Assembly (NCBI GenBank): GCA_016650185.1
Contig: JAENWE010000250.1
Coordinates: 1 to 10,347, forward strand
Reading direction: 5' to 3'
Length of the DNA: 10,347 nucleotides
DNA from: Vicinamibacteria bacterium
GTDB lineage: Bacteria; Acidobacteriota; Vicinamibacteria; Fen-336; JAGNNV01
This document shows positions 1 to 6,369 of this stretch, piece by piece (position 1 is the stretch's first letter; every line of letters begins with the position of its first letter). The notes beneath the pieces were generated by a model. The model was not told the DNA's origin. It saw only the letters and a list, made by a program, of their open reading frames with translations, and did no database searches. The translations under genes and the position numbers were made by a program.

Positions 1-206
1 CCGCTCTCATCGCCTTCGAGAAGAGTCGGATCGTGGCCGTCGTCGACCTCGAACGTCTGTCTGTGGCCTGGCCCGGGGGCGAGGCCAGGTTCGCGATCGA
101 GCCCTTCGAACGCCATTGCTTGCTGGAGGGGGTCGACGAACTGGGCTTCCTTCTCGGGCAGGACGCCGCGATCGCAGCGTACGAAAAAATCCACCCTAGA
201 GACTGA
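1..206 (+). CDS. leuD: 3-isopropylmalate dehydratase small subunit, C-terminal part (5' end outside window)
   Basis: Reading from base 3, 67 codons run to a TGA at 204-206. LeuD is the small subunit of isopropylmalate isomerase, which with LeuC converts 2-isopropylmalate to 3-isopropylmalate in leucine synthesis in the cytoplasm. The visible part has the typical LeuD ending: a VVDLE strand, then the IEPFERHCLLEGVDELGFLL block (family form: DPFRKHCLLNGLDDIGLTL) and a terminal AIAAYE helix. The usual family length is about 200 residues, so about two thirds of the gene lies to the left. The C-terminus looks complete and normal. The next recognisable element, the left copy of a 161-bp repeat carrying the start of a yihY-like gene, begins only 16 bp after the stop. 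No convincing terminator separates them, so leuD and yihY were probably once adjacent in one transcription unit (inference). Confidence 0.9.
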   Translation, partial: ALIAFEKSRIVAVVDLERLSVAWPGGEARFAIEPFERHCLLEGVDELGFLLGQDAAIAAYEKIHPRD

Positions 207-222
207 GCGCGACGCCGTTCCC

Positions 223-383
223 GAGTCTGCAGGGGCGTCCGGCTGATAATGGGGTGACCCTCGCATGGAGAAACCCTCGCCCCGCCGGCCCTTGACCCTC
301 AAGGACGTTCGCCTTCTGATCGACAAGTCTGTCAACGCCTGGGTCGACGACTACGCTCCAAGCGTGGGCGCGGCCATCGCCTA
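223..383 (+). repeat. 161-bp direct repeat, left copy
   Basis: This stretch matches 3489-3649 base for base except at two positions: T330 versus G3596 and G364 versus A3630 (159 of 161 identical). The copies are 3266 bp apart and in the same orientation. The repeat holds 42 bp of leader (a GGGGTGA element 7 nt before the ATG, and a GATAAT that might be a -10 box) plus the first 39 codons of the yihY-like gene. Identity stops abruptly at both ends: C222 versus G3488 on the left, G384 versus C3650 on the right. There are no terminal inverted repeats and no short target duplication. The high identity implies a recent duplication or an assembly join. Confidence 0.95.
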
Positions 384-384
384 G
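265..384 (+). pseudogene. Truncated 5' fragment of the YihY/BrkB-family gene
   Basis: An ATG at 265 opens 39 codons that are nearly identical to the N-terminus of the intact YihY-family protein at 3531-4709. One codon change is silent; the other turns Met34 into Val at 364. The frame ends at TAG 382-384, and the last base of that stop lies just past the repeat boundary, so the stop exists only because of the junction. The fragment ends inside the first predicted membrane helix, so no working transporter or membrane protein can result. It keeps its leader and Shine-Dalgarno-like GGGGTGA, so a 39-residue peptide could still be made. It is in the same frame as the downstream histidine kinase, whose first usable GTG lies 28 nt after the stop; re-initiation there is possible but unproven. 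Confidence 0.85.
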
Positions 385-411
385 CGCCAGCGCCCGCCCT
401 CGCCCTGGCCC

Positions 412-1674
412 GTGCTCGCGGGCGCTCTCGCCGGCGCGCTCGTGGTGGGCGGACTCGGCTACCTCGGCGCCCGGGCCTGGAACGCGTCGCTGCGCCGTCA
501 GGTGGCGGCGCGCACGAGCCAGCTTCTCGCCTCCGCGGAGGAAAAAGATCGCCTCGCCGCGTCCCTGGCCGCGCGAGAGACCAGCCTGCGCGCGAGCGAG
601 GAGCGGTACGCCCTGGCCGCGGAGGCCACGCGCGACGTGATCTGGGACCGCGACTTCGAAACGAACACCGTCTTGTGGAGCGCCGGCCTCACCGCCACTT
701 TCGGCCATCCCATCCCTTCCGCCGACGTGTCCAGTGCGTGGTGGGAGGAGAAGGTTCATCCCGACGACCGGGACCGGGTGGTCTCCTCGTTCGACGCTTT
801 GACCCACGGTCACGAAACCCGGGTGGGAGGGGACTATCGGTTCCGCCGCGCCGACGGAACGTACGCACACGTGGCGGACCGTGCCATCGTGCTGCGCGAC
901 GCGAACGGCCGGCCCCTGCGGATGATCGGAGCCATGACCGACGTGACCGCCCGCCGGGTCGCCGCGGCCGAGCGCGAGCGCCTCATTGTCGACCTGGAGG
1001 CGAAGAACGCCGAACTCGAGCGCTTCACCTACACCGTCTCCCATGACCTCAAGCGTCCCCTCGTCACCATCGGCGCCTATGCGGGCATGCTCGAGAAGCA
1101 CATGCGCGCGGGCGATGGGGCTCGTTTCACCGAGGATGTCGGGCGTATCCAGCGCGCGGGCGAGCGCATGCGGCAGCTGCTCGACGAGTTGCTCGAACTC
1201 TCGCGAGTCGGCCGGATCGTGAATGCTCCCGAAGACGTCGCGATGCTGGATCTGGCGCACGAGGCGGCGAGCCTCGTGAAGGGACGGCTCTGCGAGCGCA
1301 ACATCGAGATCCTCATCTCGGAGAACCTGCCTAGGGTTCGCGGCGACCGGGTCCGGCTTCTGGAGGTCATGTTGAACCTGATCGACAACGCGGCCAAGTT
1401 CGCGGGCGGCGCCGGGGCTCCCCGCATCGAGGTGGGGGTGGCCGCGGATCAGTCGGTCCCATCGTTCTACGTCCGCGACAACGGCATCGGCATCGACCCA
1501 CAGCACCAGGAGAGGGTTTTCGGCCTCTTCGACAAGCTTGACCTCGGGAGCGAGGGCACGGGCATCGGCCTCGCCCTCGTGCGCCGGATCGTGGAGGCGC
1601 ATGGCGGCCGCATCTGGATCGAGTCCTCGGGCCTCGGTCGGGGAGCCACGTTCCACGTCCGGCTCGCCGCATGA
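412..1674 (+). CDS. Sensor histidine kinase (TM-PAS-HisKA-HATPase), probably missing its N-terminal sensor domain
   Basis: A 420-residue reading frame starts at GTG 412. A membrane helix (residues 3-22) is followed by a charged coiled-coil linker (RRQVAARTSQL), a PAS_3-type domain with PAC motif (about 65-180; RRADGT, TDVTARR), a HisKA dimerisation domain with the phosphorylatable His in SHDLKRPL (H211), and an intact ATPase domain: N box NLIDNAAKF (N322, N326), G1 DNGIGI (356-361), F box VFGLFDKL and G2 EGTGIGLAL (381-389). The H box resembles phytochrome-like kinases. The kinase core looks functional, and no response regulator is encoded nearby. The start is doubtful. No Shine-Dalgarno precedes 412, and the frame runs upstream to the TAG at 382 made by the repeat junction. 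A lone helix followed by RRQVAART is the usual layout after a periplasmic binding domain, as in the protein at the right end of this window, so a periplasmic sensor domain was probably lost. Confidence 0.85.
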   Translation: MLAGALAGALVVGGLGYLGARAWNASLRRQVAARTSQLLASAEEKDRLAASLAARETSLRASEERYALAAEATRDVIWDRDFETNTVLWSAGLTATFGHPIPSADVSSAWWEEKVHPDDRDRVVSSFDALTHGHETRVGGDYRFRRADGTYAHVADRAIVLRDANGRPLRMIGAMTDVTARRVAAAERERLIVDLEAKNAELERFTYTVSHDLKRPLVTIGAYAGMLEKHMRAGDGARFTEDVGRIQRAGERMRQLLDELLELSRVGRIVNAPEDVAMLDLAHEAASLVKGRLCERNIEILISENLPRVRGDRVRLLEVMLNLIDNAAKFAGGAGAPRIEVGVAADQSVPSFYVRDNGIGIDPQHQERVFGLFDKLDLGSEGTGIGLALVRRIVEAHGGRIWIESSGLGRGATFHVRLAA

Positions 1675-1818
1675 ACTTCGCCCGGGCCAGCCCCCTTGCG
1701 CGATGCCGAACTCGTTCGCCTGCGCGTAGAGCGAGCCGAGGCCGCGGGCCGCCCGTTGCGCGAGCATGGGAAGGATGGGCTTTCTCGTCCGAGGTGAAAC
1801 CAAGCTGGCTGCCGCGCT

Positions 1819-1838
1819 AAGTCAGCGCCCTGACTTTT
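1819..1838 (+). terminator. Small hairpin with short T run, possible weak terminator
   Basis: A perfect 7-bp stem, AAGTCAG (1819-1825) and CTGACTT (1830-1836), closes a 4-nt loop CGCC. The T run is short (1835-1838). It lies 145 bp after the histidine kinase stop and 57 bp before the amidohydrolase start. The stem is AT-rich for this genome, so it may be a weak Rho-independent terminator or an operator-like palindrome. The rest of 1675-1894 shows no clear promoter. Confidence 0.35.
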
Positions 1839-1894
1839 GGTTCCCGCGCCTCGCTTCCTGATCGAGCCCTGCAGACAGCTTCTTCGCGAAACAT

Positions 1895-3247
1895 ATGATG
1901 AGCCGCATGGTTCCGGCGATTGCTACCGTTCTTTTCCTGGCAGCCCCGCCTCAGGACGACCTGCGGACGCTCACTCGCGCCGCGTTCGTGAACGTGCGCG
2001 TCGTCGATGTCGAGAACTCACGGATCCTTGAGGGCCGAACCGTCCAGATCGAAGACGGCAGGATCAAGTCCATCCATGAAGCCGGCAAGGCGGACCTGCC
2101 TCCCAATACCTTTTCGATCGACGGAGCCGGCAAGTACCTGAGTCCCGGCCTGGCCGACATGCACGTTCATCACACCGGCTCCGGCGCCTTCGTCACGGGT
2201 TCGGAACCGCCCTTGTATGGCGAGCAGGACCTGCTGCTCTATCTCATCAACGGGGTCACTACCGTCCGAAACATGTCGGGCATGCCCTTAGATATCGAGA
2301 TCAAGCGCAAACTAGCCGCTGGTGAGATCTCGGGACCGCACTACTACAGCAGCGGTCCTCCACTGATATCGGTGGACCGGGGCCTGTACATCGACACTCC
2401 CCAGAAGGCCCGGGATGTCGTGGCCGCGCAGAAGAGGGCCGGTTACGACTTCATCAAGATGTACTGCTGCTTCGGGGGGGGGCTGTACGCCGCGATCGTC
2501 CAGAGTGCGGAGGAGAACAAGATTCCGCTCGTCGGACACGTCCAACTACGCCTTCCGTTGGAAGACGCATTCCGGCTCCGATCGATCGAGCATCTGGAAA
2601 TGCTCCCGCGTTATTTCAACAACGAGCTGCCCGACATCAAACGGCAACGCCACGTCGTCGAGCAAATGCTGGCGAGCCACACCTTCGTGTGTCCGACGCT
2701 GCTGCCGTTCGAAGGCTACAAGTTCCTCGACGTGAAGACGCTCTCCGATCATCTCGCCAGGCCGGAGATCGCGTACATCCCCACTGTCACCTTCGACGAA
2801 GAGATGAACGCGATCCGGAAACACGAGAGCTTCCTGAGCGATGAAAAGGAGGCCGCGTCGACGAAGCGAATGTTCGAATTGGGGATGCAATATGCTTACT
2901 TCCTGCACCAGCAAGGCGTCCCCCTCATCCTGGGCTCCGACGCTGGTGGGATCTTTCCCTTGGTCCCGGGTTTCAGCATCCATCGGGAACTGGAACTCTT
3001 GAATCTGGCGGGCCTCTCCCCGATGGATGCCCTGCGAACCGGAACCATCAACGTGGCGCGGTTCCTCGGCAATTCGGACACGCGAGGATCGATCGCGGAA
3101 AACAAGGAGTCCGACGTCGTTCTGCTGGACGAAAACCCACTCGTCAGCATTTCCAATACGCGCACCATCCGCGGCGTGATGATCGGCAAGACCTGGATCG
3201 ACAAAGCCGCAATCGACCGGATCCTGCTACGTTTAAAGAAGCGCTGA
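1895..3247 (+). CDS. Amidohydrolase family protein (imidazolonepropionase/prolidase-like metal hydrolase)
   Basis: 450 residues. The N-terminus (VNVRVVDVEN, then DGRIKSI) and C-terminus (GSIAENKESDVVLLDENPL) form the small beta-sandwich typical of the amidohydrolase superfamily around a metal-dependent TIM barrel. Metal and catalytic candidates are visible in order: HVH in ADMHVHH (H90, H92), K188 in DFIKMY (a candidate carboxylated lysine), H215 in VGHVQ, H233 in SIEHLE and D349 in GSDAGG. H363 in SIHRELE is also conserved in this group. Such enzymes hydrolyse C-N bonds in cyclic amides or Xaa-Pro/Arg type dipeptides; the substrate cannot be read from the sequence. A short hydrophobic stretch at residues 6-17 could be a weak signal peptide. 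Two ATGs (1895, 1898) lie side by side, neither with a strong ribosome site. Codons such as TTA and CTA and more A/T at third positions set it apart from its neighbours, which fits transfer with the surrounding segment. Confidence 0.88.
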   Translation: MMSRMVPAIATVLFLAAPPQDDLRTLTRAAFVNVRVVDVENSRILEGRTVQIEDGRIKSIHEAGKADLPPNTFSIDGAGKYLSPGLADMHVHHTGSGAFVTGSEPPLYGEQDLLLYLINGVTTVRNMSGMPLDIEIKRKLAAGEISGPHYYSSGPPLISVDRGLYIDTPQKARDVVAAQKRAGYDFIKMYCCFGGGLYAAIVQSAEENKIPLVGHVQLRLPLEDAFRLRSIEHLEMLPRYFNNELPDIKRQRHVVEQMLASHTFVCPTLLPFEGYKFLDVKTLSDHLARPEIAYIPTVTFDEEMNAIRKHESFLSDEKEAASTKRMFELGMQYAYFLHQQGVPLILGSDAGGIFPLVPGFSIHRELELLNLAGLSPMDALRTGTINVARFLGNSDTRGSIAENKESDVVLLDENPLVSISNTRTIRGVMIGKTWIDKAAIDRILLRLKKR

Positions 3248-3312
3248 CGGCCCTCTGCCGCAACAGCTCGTAGCAGCCCTCTTCACTGCGATTCCTTGGG
3301 GACTCGAAGAGA

Positions 3313-3488
3313 TCAGATGAGCGTTAGTATGCGTTTCTGGAGAGGGCGAAGAAGGCGGAGCGAGACGAGGCCACTCTGCTTTGGCCGTCTCATCGAGATA
3401 GTCGGGCAACGGCGGCCGACCTGAATCCGGGCGCGGCGATCGGCGGCGCGCACGTTTGCCCGGGTTCCAGAGGGCCTCATGATGTGTG
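3313..3488 (-). pseudogene. Relic of a phage terminase small subunit (P27 family)
   Basis: On the minus strand, reading leftward from the repeat edge at 3488, the translation gives ALWNPGKR (about 3452-3475), a basic proline-rich stretch, then PPLPDYLDETAKAEWPRLAP (about 3356-3415). Known P27-family terminase small subunits begin with a similar pattern: NPGKR, a proline-rich linker, and PxWLDEEAKxEWxRLAP followed by LxxLGLLT. Here one extra C after the RLAP codons shifts the frame. Skipping it continues as LLRPLQKRILTLI and ends at a TGA (3313-3315). The first codons are missing because the direct repeat begins at 3489. The call rests on motif memory only; the peptide is short and frameshifted. 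It is not expected to make a working protein. No other phage gene is seen in the window. Confidence 0.45.
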
Positions 3489-3649
3489 GAGTCTGCAGGG
3501 GCGTCCGGCTGATAATGGGGTGACCCTCGCATGGAGAAACCCTCGCCCCGCCGGCCCTTGACCCTCAAGGACGTTCGCCTTCTGATCGACAAGTCGGTCA
3601 ACGCCTGGGTCGACGACTACGCTCCAAGCATGGGCGCGGCCATCGCCTA
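3489..3649 (+). repeat. 161-bp direct repeat, right copy (authentic yihY 5' end)
   Basis: This is the partner of 223-383. Here the repeat runs on without a break into the full-length YihY-family gene, so it is taken as the authentic copy. It includes 42 bp of leader with a GGGGTGA element 7 nt before the ATG at 3531 and a GATAAT at 3511-3516. No matching -35 box is evident; any -35 would fall at or beyond the repeat edge. At the two mismatches this copy has G3596 (silent) and A3630, which gives Met34 in the conserved first helix. Confidence 0.95.
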
Positions 3650-4709
3650 CTACACGCTCTTCTCTCTGGCTCCGCTGTTGATCCTGCTCGTCGCGCTGGC
3701 CGGGATGTTCTTCGGCCGGGAGGCCGCGCAGGGCGAGATCATGGCGCAGCTTCAGGGCCGGATAGGTCCGGAAGCGGCCTCCGCGGTGCAGAATGTTCTC
3801 AAAAGTCTGAACGGGCCCGCGCAAAGCCTGATTGCCAGCGCCGTCGGTCTCGTGACCCTGCTCTTCGGCGCGACCAGCGTTTTTGGCGAACTTCAAAGCG
3901 CTCTCAATCGGATTTGGCGGGTTCCCGAACCGGCCAGCAGCAGCGGCCTCATGTATCTGGTTCGCAGCCGCCTGCTCTCCTTCGCCATGCTGCTGGGAAT
4001 CGGCTTCCTGCTTCTTCTCTCCCTCGCCCTTGGGACGTCGCTTTCGGTGGTCGCCGATTGGTCCGATGCCTGGTTCGGCGGCCGTCGGGGAGTTCTACAG
4101 GCCGCAAACTCGCTGATCTCCTTCGCGATCAATATTGGCTTGTTCGCCGCGCTCTACAAGTTCATACCGCGGGCGCGGGTGAACTGGCGCGACGTCGGGG
4201 TGGGGGCGCTGGTCACGGCCCTGCTCTACGAATTGGGCAAGCAGTTGATCGGGCTCTATCTCGGACGAAGCACCGTGGGCTCGGGGTTTGGGGCGGCGGG
4301 ATCGCTGCTGGTCTTTCTGGTGTGGGTCTACTATTCGGCACAGGTATTCCTCCTGGGCGCGGAGTTCACCTGGGTCTATTCGCATCAGCGTGGCTCCCGG
4401 GTGGAACGGTTCCAGACCAAGGCGGTGCCTGTGGTGCCCACCCGCCTGGGCGACGCCACGCCGGAGGCGAAAGCGGAGGAAACGCATCGGCCGACTTCGT
4501 CCTATCCGCTGACCGCGCGGTACGCTTCAGCAGCGGCAGCGAAGGTGAAGAGCGGCGCGCTTGGGGCCGGCCGTTTCATCAAGCGTCAGCCTCTCGTCGG
4601 CCTGGGTCTGCTCGTGGGTGTGGGTGCGGCCGTGGCCGTGGCCGCCATCCTGCGGACCCGGGATGAGGCGTCTGATTCGACGGTCCAGGATCACTCGGGC
4701 TCCAAGTAA
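3531..4709 (+). CDS. YihY/virulence factor BrkB family inner-membrane protein
   Basis: 392 residues, beginning at ATG 3531 after a GGGGTGA ribosome-site-like element. The family (UPF0761, once called ribonuclease BN) consists of polytopic inner-membrane proteins of uncertain function. About six membrane helices are visible, around residues 35-61, 97-120, 146-174, 190-211, 220-245 and 253-281. Family signature segments are present: APSMGAAIAYYTLFSLAPLL at the first helix, FGELQSALNRIW after the second, YKFIPRARVNWRDV and VWVYYSAQVFLLGAEFT near the end. After the core, an Ala/Thr/Glu-rich linker (about 290-345) leads to an extra hydrophobic segment (355-374) with a charged tail. That segment resembles the C-terminal glycine-rich anchor of DUF883/ElaB-like proteins, although such a similarity is easy to over-read. 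The first 39 codons are duplicated upstream at 265. leuD was probably its original upstream neighbour. There is no sign of damage. Confidence 0.9.
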   Translation: MEKPSPRRPLTLKDVRLLIDKSVNAWVDDYAPSMGAAIAYYTLFSLAPLLILLVALAGMFFGREAAQGEIMAQLQGRIGPEAASAVQNVLKSLNGPAQSLIASAVGLVTLLFGATSVFGELQSALNRIWRVPEPASSSGLMYLVRSRLLSFAMLLGIGFLLLLSLALGTSLSVVADWSDAWFGGRRGVLQAANSLISFAINIGLFAALYKFIPRARVNWRDVGVGALVTALLYELGKQLIGLYLGRSTVGSGFGAAGSLLVFLVWVYYSAQVFLLGAEFTWVYSHQRGSRVERFQTKAVPVVPTRLGDATPEAKAEETHRPTSSYPLTARYASAAAAKVKSGALGAGRFIKRQPLVGLGLLVGVGAAVAVAAILRTRDEASDSTVQDHSGSK

Positions 4710-4972
4710 ACCTCGCCGCCGGCGGAGCGCGGTCGTTTTCAAGGAACCGGGTGCTTTCATCCCGGTCCGGGTCGAGCTGCTCCTCTCGGGCTGGAGGCCG
4801 CCCGGCCAGCCGCCGGCGGAAGTGACGCTCAGTGCGGGCGCAACTGCGGTCACGGTTCGGCTTGGTCCCGGAGCGCACCGTCTCTCTCGAAACGATCACG
4901 CCGGGCATTTGGAGTTCGGATCTGGTTATCACCCTTCAGTCGAGCGTGCCCAGCTGCTAAGGTCGTCCCAGG

Positions 4973-5617
4973 GTGAAATGGTCATCGCGAGATGTGAGAA
5001 CGGTCGATCAGGAACTGCGGCTTGGTTTTTTGGGCGGGCTCGTCCTGCTTCTTGCCTGCCTCATGGCGGCGCGACCCTTTGATGCGAGGGCTCAGGCGCG
5101 CCCTGCCCCTCGAGACGTGGTCCCGGCTGTGGCCGAGGGCATGAAGCCGCCCCCCGCCTCCCCCGAGAGGTCAGCCGCCGACCTGGCCTTTCCGGTGCCT
5201 GCCGTGTCGCTGGCGGCGATGTTCGACAGCTTCAAGGATCCACGCGGCCTCCGAGCGCATCACGCGGTGGATATCCTGGCGCCTCGTCGCTCTGACATCG
5301 TGGCCGTCACGGACGGCACCATAGCTCGACTCTTGAGCAGCGTGGCCGGAGGCATCGGGGTCTATCAGTTCAGCGCCGACCGAAAGTACTGTTATTACTA
5401 CGCGCATCTCCAGTCCTATGCGCTACATCTCAGGGAGGGACAGCAGATCAAGCGCGGTCAGATTCTCGGCTACGTGGGAACCACCGGGAATGCGCCGGCC
5501 CACACGCCTCACCTTCATTTCGCGATCACGCGGTTACGCAAGCCGAACCAATGGTGGGGTGGCGAGGCCATCGATCCCTTCCCGATCCTGAAGCGGGAGG
5601 TCTCGTCCGGACACTAA
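4973..5617 (+). CDS. Exported M23-family (LytM-type) metallopeptidase
   Basis: 214 residues from GTG 4973, with AAGG about 10 nt upstream. The N-terminus is a signal peptide or anchor: a basic start, a hydrophobic core at 18-33 and an ARAQA cleavage-like site near 38-42. A Pro/Ala-rich linker leads to an M23 domain (about 74-205). Zinc ligands fit the family pattern HxxxD (H96, D100 in HHAVDILAP) and the second His of HLH (H182). H145 in YAHLQS and H180 fit the catalytic pair. The glycine-rich turns GQILGYVGTTGNA and THxPHLHF-like ending are typical. M23 enzymes cut peptidoglycan cross-link peptides in the periplasm, for example during growth or cell separation; all catalytic residues are present, so activity is expected. 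A 263-bp gap separates it from yihY. Its TAA stop (5615-5617) overlaps the stop of the convergent gene. Confidence 0.9.
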   Translation: MKWSSRDVRTVDQELRLGFLGGLVLLLACLMAARPFDARAQARPAPRDVVPAVAEGMKPPPASPERSAADLAFPVPAVSLAAMFDSFKDPRGLRAHHAVDILAPRRSDIVAVTDGTIARLLSSVAGGIGVYQFSADRKYCYYYAHLQSYALHLREGQQIKRGQILGYVGTTGNAPAHTPHLHFAITRLRKPNQWWGGEAIDPFPILKREVSSGH

Positions 5618-6369
5618 GAGATTTCGAAGTCGGCGATGATGGGCAGGTGGTCACTGGCAATCTGCGACAGGCGCAGCCGGCAGCGATGGGCGGACAACAG
5701 GCGGATCGGACCACGGTAATAGAGGCGATCGAGCGGACCCCGCGGAAAAAACGACGGATAGGTGAGCAAAGGCTGCGCCCGGCCTGAGCGTGGATCGGTG
5801 GCCGAACGGAAACTCATACCCTGGGTGAGGAAGGGGACGAGCAAGGACCGCCAGTCATTGAAATCTCCGCCCACGAGGCAGGGGGCGTCCGCGGGGAGCG
5901 CGGTCATTTCTCCGGACCGGGCCAGGATCTCGACCTGACGCGCGCGCTGGCGGGCGGAGAGACCGAGGTGAAGGTTGAAGACGTCGAGTTGCAAAGGCTC
6001 ACGGCTGTCGTCCTCGGGGTCCTTCAAAGCTATGGCGGTGTGCTGGCAGCCGCGCCGCTTCCAGAGGTTGATGGTCAGGTCGATATTGCGTTCACTGAGT
6101 ATGGGATAACGGCTCAGGGTTGCGTTTCCGTACCGGCCCTTGCGAAGAGTGACGTTGTGACCCACCGCGCGATATGGAAACCCCAGTTCGGTCGCCAGTT
6201 CGCGCGCGAGGTCCAACTCCCGGGAGCGAGGCACGCCCTCGTCCACCTCCTGGAGAAGCACGATGTCCGCATGGTAGTTACTGATGATGCGGACGATCCG
6301 CTCGGGTCGGAAACGTCGATCGACGCCGATGGCCCGGTGGATGTTGTAGGTGAGGACCCGCACCTTCAC
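5614..6369 (-). CDS. Endonuclease/exonuclease/phosphatase family protein, YbhP-like
   Basis: 251 residues. The start chosen is GTG at 6369-6367, because it forms a GTGA overlap with the TGA stop of the preceding gene and the conserved fold begins at once with KVRVLTYNIH. The open frame continues upstream, but only as an antisense-like shadow of the phospholipase-D gene frame. Signature residues of the EEP fold are intact: N9 in TYNIH, E41 in LLQEVD, N82 in GNATLSRYPI, H134 in FNLHLG, D169 and N171 in GGDFND, D214 in LDRLYY and D240-H241 in SDHLPI. Members hydrolyse phosphodiesters in nucleic acids, inositol phosphates or lipids with Mg2+; the substrate here is unknown. Its length matches E. 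coli YbhP (about 250 residues), and YbhP is likewise encoded beside the cardiolipin synthase ClsB. No signal peptide is seen. It is the last gene of the operon and is probably translationally coupled. Confidence 0.9.
   Translation of the reverse strand: MKVRVLTYNIHRAIGVDRRFRPERIVRIISNYHADIVLLQEVDEGVPRSRELDLARELATELGFPYRAVGHNVTLRKGRYGNATLSRYPILSERNIDLTINLWKRRGCQHTAIALKDPEDDSREPLQLDVFNLHLGLSARQRARQVEILARSGEMTALPADAPCLVGGDFNDWRSLLVPFLTQGMSFRSATDPRSGRAQPLLTYPSFFPRGPLDRLYYRGPIRLLSAHRCRLRLSQIASDHLPIIADFEIS

Larger units (their letters stand above)
384..3488. other. 3.1-kb segment apparently inserted between leuD and yihY
   Basis: This segment sits between the two 161-bp direct repeats. It holds a 5'-truncated sensor histidine kinase, a complete amidohydrolase gene and, on the minus strand at its right edge, a decayed phage terminase small-subunit relic. 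Genes at both edges look cut at the junctions, as expected for a random DNA fragment joined into a new place. Deleting the segment and one repeat copy restores an ordinary leuD-yihY arrangement with 58 nt between stop and start. No integrase, transposase, tRNA target or terminal inverted repeat is visible, so this is not a recognised class of mobile element. Possible origins are single-crossover integration of a circular molecule that carried the yihY 5' end, a duplication during repair, or a chimeric metagenome assembly. Confidence 0.5.

Noticed and set aside
200..228. AGACT...AGTCT inverted pair after leuD as a terminator
   Set aside because: The stem is only 5 bp with a 19-nt loop and no T run; it would not be stable enough to call.
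245..250. GATAAT upstream of the yihY start as a promoter -10 box
   Set aside because: No -35 element is seen at a suitable distance in either copy, and a six-base match alone is weak evidence in an unknown host.
223..383. The repeat copies as insertion-sequence ends, att sites or a CRISPR repeat
   Set aside because: The repeat is the 5' portion of an ordinary protein gene, has no inverted ends, occurs only twice and is not next to a tRNA, integrase or cas gene.
196..1803. A 535-codon open frame on the minus strand opposite the histidine kinase
   Set aside because: It is Arg/Pro/Gly/Glu-rich and lies antisense to a kinase with complete catalytic motifs. In GC-rich DNA this is the usual antisense shadow. 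Only the first 40 or so codons (outside the kinase) look different; they are reported separately.
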